Shown: positions 5,734-9,321 of the stretch, piece by piece
Layout: each line of letters opens with the position of its first letter
Position numbering within the stretch: the first letter of the stretch is position 1
From: Phycisphaerales bacterium
GTDB taxonomy: Bacteria; Planctomycetota; Phycisphaerae; Phycisphaerales; UBA1924
Length of the DNA: 9,321 bases
NCBI GenBank assembly: GCA_029260415.1
Contig: JAJDDH010000364.1
Coordinates: 1-9,321, forward strand
Reading direction: 5' to 3'
The notes under the pieces: model-generated
Database searches by the model: none
The model's input: only the letters and a program-made list of their open reading frames with translations
What the model was told of the DNA's origin: nothing
Translations under genes and position numbers: made by a program

Positions 5734-8322
5734 TTACGGGCAGCCGCCGCCGAACGCCCCGAGGAACGCCACGACATCGGAGAAGTCGAACGTCCCGAAC
5801 GGGGCCGCGAGGTCCGCCGCGGGATCCATCGCGCCGAACGCGCCGAGGAACGCCACAACGTCGGAGAAGTCGAGCACGTCGAACGGCTCGGCCAGGTCCG
5901 CCTCGTTGCAGCCCTCGTTGACCGGGTCCATGCAGGTCAGCCCGCCGACGCTGATCGCGTCGACCGCGGCCTCGATCACAGAACCCGTGCCCGCGTCCTC
6001 GGCGATGAACCGGACGCGCACCTGCGAGGTGGGCGTCACAAAGTCACCGATGTTCAGCTCAACCTCAACCCAGCCGCCGGACGAGCCAGCGCCCGTCGGC
6101 CCAACGACCTCGAGGTTGGACCAGTTGGCGCCGTTGTTGTTGGAGATCTGAACCGTGAACACATCGGCTCCGGGCGCGCCACCCGTGCCCGAGCCGGTGT
6201 TGTCGTACCAGCGGGCGTAGGAGATGGTCGCGCCGGGGTTGCCCGAGACATCGAACGCGGGAGAGGTGAGGATGGTGTTCCCGCCGTCCACGTCGGTGTT
6301 GGAGCCAGCGGCGCCGTTGCCGGTCACGTAGCACTGGCCCGAACCGTCGAAGTCGGACGGGGCGTCACCGCGCGAGCCATCGCCCCCGGGCACGCCGCGC
6401 TCCCACTCGCCCTCGCCGGCGCCGTTGGCGTCGCCAGAGACCGACCAGCCCATGTTGGACTCGAAGTTATCGCTGAAGACGACGGCCAGGTCGCCCACGA
6501 GCGTGGTGAACGGGTCCGCCGCGCCGTCGGAGGGCAGGCTGAGGGTGCCGGACATATCGCCCGTCGCCTGGAAGAAGAACTCGGGGCTCGATCCGCACAG
6601 CGACGCGGGAAGCGTCGCGGTGTAGTTCATCCCGCCGGCGGGCGCCAGCGCGATGGTCTGGTACGAGCCGCCGTCATCCCGGTAACGGAGCACCTCGGAG
6701 CCCGGCGTGACGACCTCGTCGCGCGGGTCGATCGCGATGGTCAGCTGCGAGGTCACGCCCGGGTCCACCGACGCCGGTATCGGCGTCACCAGGGTGATGC
6801 CCAGGGGCAGGAAGGGCAGCTCATCGACCGTCGCGCTCAGGTTGTAGAGCTGAACCGTGTTGGACGAGTCGCCGCTCACGCGGGCGAAGTACGTGCCCGC
6901 GTTCTCGGCCACGACGCTGAGCAGCTCGCTCCCGCCGTCGCCCGCGTTGTCGGCGAACCCGAGCAGCGTGGAGCCATCCGTGTCGAAGATCGCCACGCTC
7001 AGGTCGTGCTGGATCAGCGAGTTGAAGGTCGAACCGGTGTTGCACGCCTGCGTCTGCGGGCCCTGGGTGTAGGTCTCGCCCGTGGGGGTGGCGCCGACGA
7101 TGATCTCCGACGGCTCGGGGACAACGATGCTGAACCAGTCATCATCGTTGTTGTCGTCGATGGAGATGTCGCTGATGATGACGCCCGGGAACCCGACGCT
7201 GCCCAGCGGGGTCGCGTCGCCGGCCGAGTCGTTGCCGTCGGTCTCGAGCGGGTCGCCGTAGTGACGCTGGGCGTTGAGGATGTCGTCGTGCTGCGGGCCG
7301 TCGTAGGCGACGGAGATGAACGGCTCCATCAGCTTGGTCTGGTTGGCGGGGCAGACGTGGAGCATGCCCTTGCCGTGCCCGTGCTCGTGCGCGATGATGT
7401 TGCGCAGGCGGAGCGAGCTGGAGCCCGTGTTGTTGTAGAAGCTGTCGAACGCGTCGAGCACCATGTCGCCGTCGTTGGGGAAGTTGTTGTACGCGAGGAT
7501 GCCCGAGTTCCCGTCGATGCTGATCGCGGCGATCCGCAGGTCGGCCCGCACGCCCGAGACGCCCCCGGCGCCGTTGAGGTTCGACCCGTCGTCGTTGGGC
7601 TCGAACACGTAGGTGTTGCCCGAGAGCTCCTCCCAGCGGTCAAAGACCTGGTCGAAGACAGCCTGCCACGCGCCCGGGCTGCCGTACACGCCGTTGAGCC
7701 AGGCGAAGAGCTGGCTGTTGCCCGAGACGCCGCCGATCAGGTCGGGCACGAACGTGCCGTCGGGCACGTAGCCGTACGTCAGGATGGTCGGGTCGCCCTG
7801 CCCGAGCCCGCCGCCCGAGAGCGCGGTGCTGGTCCAGCGTGCGGTCTGCTGGAAGCGGCTCGCCTGGTTGTAGAGCAGCTCGCTGAGCGCCATCGCGACC
7901 TCGGGATCAGTCCCCGGCGAGAAACACGCCGCCACGGGCGTGTCCCCATGCTCGGCCCGCTCGGCCAGCGTCACCATCACCCGCCGGTACAGCGGGCGGA
8001 TCGAATCGAACTTCTCACGGCTGATCACGTGCGACACCTTCGCGTACCGCTCGTCGGTCGCCTCGAACGGCGCGTCGCCGAACTCCTCGCCCAGACGCTG
8101 CGCCTCGGCCCGCGCCAGCCCCGCCGCGATCCGCGCCTGCTCGTCGGCAGGCATCATCGAGAACAGCGACGACTCCACCCCGAGACGCAGCCGCTCGGCC
8201 AGCTCGCACTCGTGCGGCACAACCGGCGTCAGCGGCTCGGCCGCGATGCCCGTGGACACTGCAAGCCCCGCGATTGCCGCGAGTCCCCAGCCAAAAACAG
8301 CCCGATCAGTCGAATGATTCAC
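5734..8322 (-). CDS. Secreted matrixin-like zinc metalloprotease, long paralogue with MAM/jelly-roll and dockerin-like C-terminus
   Basis: This 862-aa exported protease is a paralogue of the 555-aa protein encoded next to it. Signal peptide 1-28 (ending STGIAA); propeptide-like region 29-160 with FEATDERYAKVSH (86-98) and Cys133 in AACFSPGTDP; catalytic domain about 162-356 with HEHGHGKGMLH at 312-322 and Met-turn Met332 in KLMEP; PPC-like domain about 380-500. It then carries extra modules. Residues 505-610 are a beta-rich segment ending in a FFFQATGDMSG motif, and 611-797 resemble the immune-inhibitor-A/MAM jelly roll (VFSDNFESNMGWSVSG at 615-630; DVFTVQISNNNGANWS at 720-735). The dockerin-like pair is at 804-862 (Cys805, Cys861). 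I start at GTG 8322 rather than the in-frame ATG at 8406: it gives MNHSTDR..., matching MNHDVSR of the paralogue, places the signal peptide at the N-terminus and follows a purine-rich site. A GC-rich hairpin follows the gene. Confidence 0.9.
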   Translation of the reverse strand: MNHSTDRAVFGWGLAAIAGLAVSTGIAAEPLTPVVPHECELAERLRLGVESSLFSMMPADEQARIAAGLARAEAQRLGEEFGDAPFEATDERYAKVSHVISREKFDSIRPLYRRVMVTLAERAEHGDTPVAACFSPGTDPEVAMALSELLYNQASRFQQTARWTSTALSGGGLGQGDPTILTYGYVPDGTFVPDLIGGVSGNSQLFAWLNGVYGSPGAWQAVFDQVFDRWEELSGNTYVFEPNDDGSNLNGAGGVSGVRADLRIAAISIDGNSGILAYNNFPNDGDMVLDAFDSFYNNTGSSSLRLRNIIAHEHGHGKGMLHVCPANQTKLMEPFISVAYDGPQHDDILNAQRHYGDPLETDGNDSAGDATPLGSVGFPGVIISDISIDDNNDDDWFSIVVPEPSEIIVGATPTGETYTQGPQTQACNTGSTFNSLIQHDLSVAIFDTDGSTLLGFADNAGDGGSELLSVVAENAGTYFARVSGDSSNTVQLYNLSATVDELPFLPLGITLVTPIPASVDPGVTSQLTIAIDPRDEVVTPGSEVLRYRDDGGSYQTIALAPAGGMNYTATLPASLCGSSPEFFFQATGDMSGTLSLPSDGAADPFTTLVGDLAVVFSDNFESNMGWSVSGDANGAGEGEWERGVPGGDGSRGDAPSDFDGSGQCYVTGNGAAGSNTDVDGGNTILTSPAFDVSGNPGATISYARWYDNTGSGTGGAPGADVFTVQISNNNGANWSNLEVVGPTGAGSSGGWVEVELNIGDFVTPTSQVRVRFIAEDAGTGSVIEAAVDAISVGGLTCMDPVNEGCNEADLAEPFDVLDFSDVVAFLGAFGAMDPAADLAAPFGTFDFSDVVAFLGAFGGGCP
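5737..5913 (-). repeat. Tandem dockerin-like module, copy 2
   Basis: It encodes residues 804-862 of the 862-aa protease. The two units share DFSDVVAFLGAFG exactly and are joined by AMDPAADLA, a linker also found in the copy at 8632-8805. The module starts with Cys805 and ends in GGGCP. It shares a 38-bp identical stretch (5864-5901) with copy 1. Confidence 0.85.
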
Positions 8323-8628
8323 GCGTAGCCCTCTCTCTGTACTGGTCCCTGCAGCGATCCGCTCCGGCGACAACAACACACGCCCATGGAGCGCTTCACA
8401 CTGCACTTATCAATCTCTGCCCGGAGAACCCAGACCCGTGACGCCAACGAGGGCGCCGTAGATACTGGTCTGTTCTACTCCAGAGCCCACCCGGTTCCCC
8501 GGAACCACCCGAAAGGAAGCCTGCAAATCAGGTGATTCCTCCCGATTCATCGGGATTCTCGGTCCACAGCAGGACCAAACCGATCCCGAACCCGCTTCGA
8601 AGGACTGATCGGGTTCAAACCCGCCGGA
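8323..8628. other. Intergenic region with small palindromes and phased GATTC repeats; no gene seen
   Basis: These 306 bp separate the lamin-tail gene from the long protease gene and must hold the protease promoter. I see no convincing -35/-10 pair; the most AT-rich patch is TTGATAAGT on the minus strand near 8407-8416. The half nearer the lamin-tail gene is dense in small inverted repeats: GGTTCC/GGAACC (8493-8506), AATCA/TGATT (8526-8537), TCCCGAT/ATCGGGA (8540-8555), GGTCC/GGACC (8561-8576) and GAACCCG/CGGGTTC (8588-8616). The last of these is placed where a terminator for the lamin-tail gene would be, though without a T-run. GATTC occurs three times at exactly 10-bp steps (8534, 8544, 8554). 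Confidence 0.5.
8329..8338 (-). promoter_or_regulatory. Ribosome binding site deciding the GTG start of the long protease
   Basis: On the minus strand AGAGAGAGGG ends six bases before the GTG at 8322. It matches the GAGAGGA in front of the paralogous protease gene and supports GTG 8322 over the upstream ATG at 8406. Confidence 0.55.
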
Positions 8629-9321
8629 TCAGGGGCACCCGCCCCCGAACGCCGCCAGGAACGCGATCACGTCGCTGAAATCAAACGTCCCGATCGGGTC
8701 GGCCAGATCCGCCGCCGGGTCCATCGCGCCGAAGGCGCCCAGAAACGCGATCACGTCGGAGAAATCCAGCACCCCGATGGGCGCCGCCAGGTCCGCGTCT
8801 CCCGCGGGGTTGGACGCCCCCGTCGTGGGCGCAAAGAACCCGAAGCACGCGGACCCGTCGGGCGTGCGTCCTGCGGAAACGTCCGCCGACTGCGCGCCGA
8901 AAGTCACACTGTCGATCTCCGCGAGCTGGTTGGACGCCCGATCAAAGAGACCCACCGCCTCACCCCCCGACGAGAGCTTGAACGACGCGTGCAGCGGACC
9001 CTGCGCCCCCTCGTCGTCCGCCCAGATGACGACGTACCCCTTCGGGGCGATCGTCACGCCCGCCGGGATCTCCCACTTGGTCCGGTCCGCCAGGTCGTCG
9101 GTCAGGAACCGACCGCCCAGGTCGATCTCGACGTCCTCATCGTTGTACAGCTCGATGAAGTCGTCGGCGTCACCGAACTCATCAAGGGCGGCGCCGTCGT
9201 TGCTCGCCAGCCACTCGTTGACAAACACCCGCGGCGTCGGATCGGGCTCGGTGAAGCACGCGTCGTCGGGATTGTTGGGCGCCGCGGGCGTCACGGCGCA
9301 GAACACCTCGAGCATGTCCGA
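8629..9321 (-). CDS. Lamin-tail-domain secreted protein with dockerin-like C-terminus (partial, N-terminus outside window)
   Basis: The frame is open through the right edge (two codons precede the Met codon at 9313-9315), so that Met is probably internal and the N-terminus lies beyond the window; 230 residues are visible. Visible residues about 31-160 fit a lamin-tail domain, an immunoglobulin-like beta-sandwich common in secreted bacterial proteins: VFVNEWLASND opens it, DFIELYNDED and IDLGGRFLTDD follow, then WEIPAGVTIAPKGYVVIWADD and a closing GRTPDGSACFGF. The last 56 residues are two dockerin-like repeats (DLAAPIGVLDFSDV and DLADPIGTFDFSDV) ending in GGGCP. The Cys that opens this module in the two neighbouring proteases is missing here; the nearest is about 16 residues earlier in SACFGF. 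The full protein may carry other domains (CotH kinase is a frequent lamin-tail partner), but nothing in view shows this. Extracellular role unknown. Confidence 0.82.
   Translation of the reverse strand, partial: SDMLEVFCAVTPAAPNNPDDACFTEPDPTPRVFVNEWLASNDGAALDEFGDADDFIELYNDEDVEIDLGGRFLTDDLADRTKWEIPAGVTIAPKGYVVIWADDEGAQGPLHASFKLSSGGEAVGLFDRASNQLAEIDSVTFGAQSADVSAGRTPDGSACFGFFAPTTGASNPAGDADLAAPIGVLDFSDVIAFLGAFGAMDPAADLADPIGTFDFSDVIAFLAAFGGGCP
8632..8805 (-). repeat. Tandem dockerin-like module, copy 3 (no leading Cys)
   Basis: It encodes the last 58 residues of the lamin-tail protein. Ile replaces Phe in the DLAxPF motif and Val-Ile replaces Val-Val in DFSDVV in both units, so the two units here resemble each other at these positions rather than the units of the proteases. 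The linker AMDPAADLA is shared with copy 2. Confidence 0.8.

Noticed and set aside
4205..6151. 648-codon open frame on the plus strand
   Set aside because: It lies antisense to the proteases, runs across an intergenic gap with two terminator-like elements, and has the Arg/Val/Ala-rich composition of a high-GC shadow. The minus-strand proteins show clear domain motifs.
7006..8328. 440-codon open frame on the plus strand
   Set aside because: It is antisense to the long protease catalytic region and has no recognisable motif.
8323..8406. Upstream ATG start for the long protease
   Set aside because: It would bury the signal peptide behind 28 extra residues. The paralogue starts MNH at the equivalent position, and a purine-rich site precedes GTG 8322.

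Overview
The window is GC-rich bacterial DNA. Its secreted proteins end in a tandem, cysteine-bracketed dockerin-like module (two DLAxPF-x3-DFSDVV-type repeats finishing in ...GCP). I associate this module with Planctomycetota, especially Phycisphaerales/Phycisphaerae. The family 4 uracil-DNA glycosylase with an extra N-terminal segment and the CusF-like copper protein fit that placement. The taxonomic call rests on remembered protein style, not on a search.

Layout. Bases 1-817 are on the plus strand: the 3' end of an unrecognised gene (to 271) and, 36 bp later, a secreted copper-binding CusF-like protein (308-817). Everything from 1043 to the right edge is on the minus strand, so the two sets of genes converge on 818-1042. 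That interval holds a strong strand-specific terminator (839-876) for the minus-strand transcript. Reading the minus strand in its own direction from 3698 down to 1043, there are four genes: a UDP-sugar 4-epimerase (3698-2670, apparently starting at GTG with a promoter directly in front), a 71-aa basic protein (2661-2446), a single-pass membrane protein with an acidic tail (2319-1975), and the uracil-DNA glycosylase (1975-1043). The last two overlap by one base as TGATG.

The right two-thirds, 3827-9321, is a cluster of secreted proteins on the minus strand. It contains two paralogous matrixin-like metalloproteases (555 aa at 3827-5494 and 862 aa at 5734-8322) and the C-terminal part of a lamin-tail-domain protein (8629 to the edge). 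All three carry the dockerin-like C-terminus. The two proteases share signal peptide, propeptide-like region, zinc protease domain and PPC-like domain. The longer one has about 300 extra residues (a beta-rich segment plus an immune-inhibitor-A/MAM-like jelly roll) inserted before the dockerin module. Each protease gene is followed by a long GC-rich hairpin built on the same GGGCCCGGGC core.

How they may work together: the secreted proteins look like substrates of one C-terminal docking or anchoring route. No cohesin-like partner or sortase-like enzyme lies in this window. The most interesting points are the cysteine-bracketed dockerin that lacks most canonical calcium ligands, a possible cysteine-switch in the proteases' propeptides, and a family 4 uracil-DNA glycosylase with only two of the four expected iron-sulfur cysteines.
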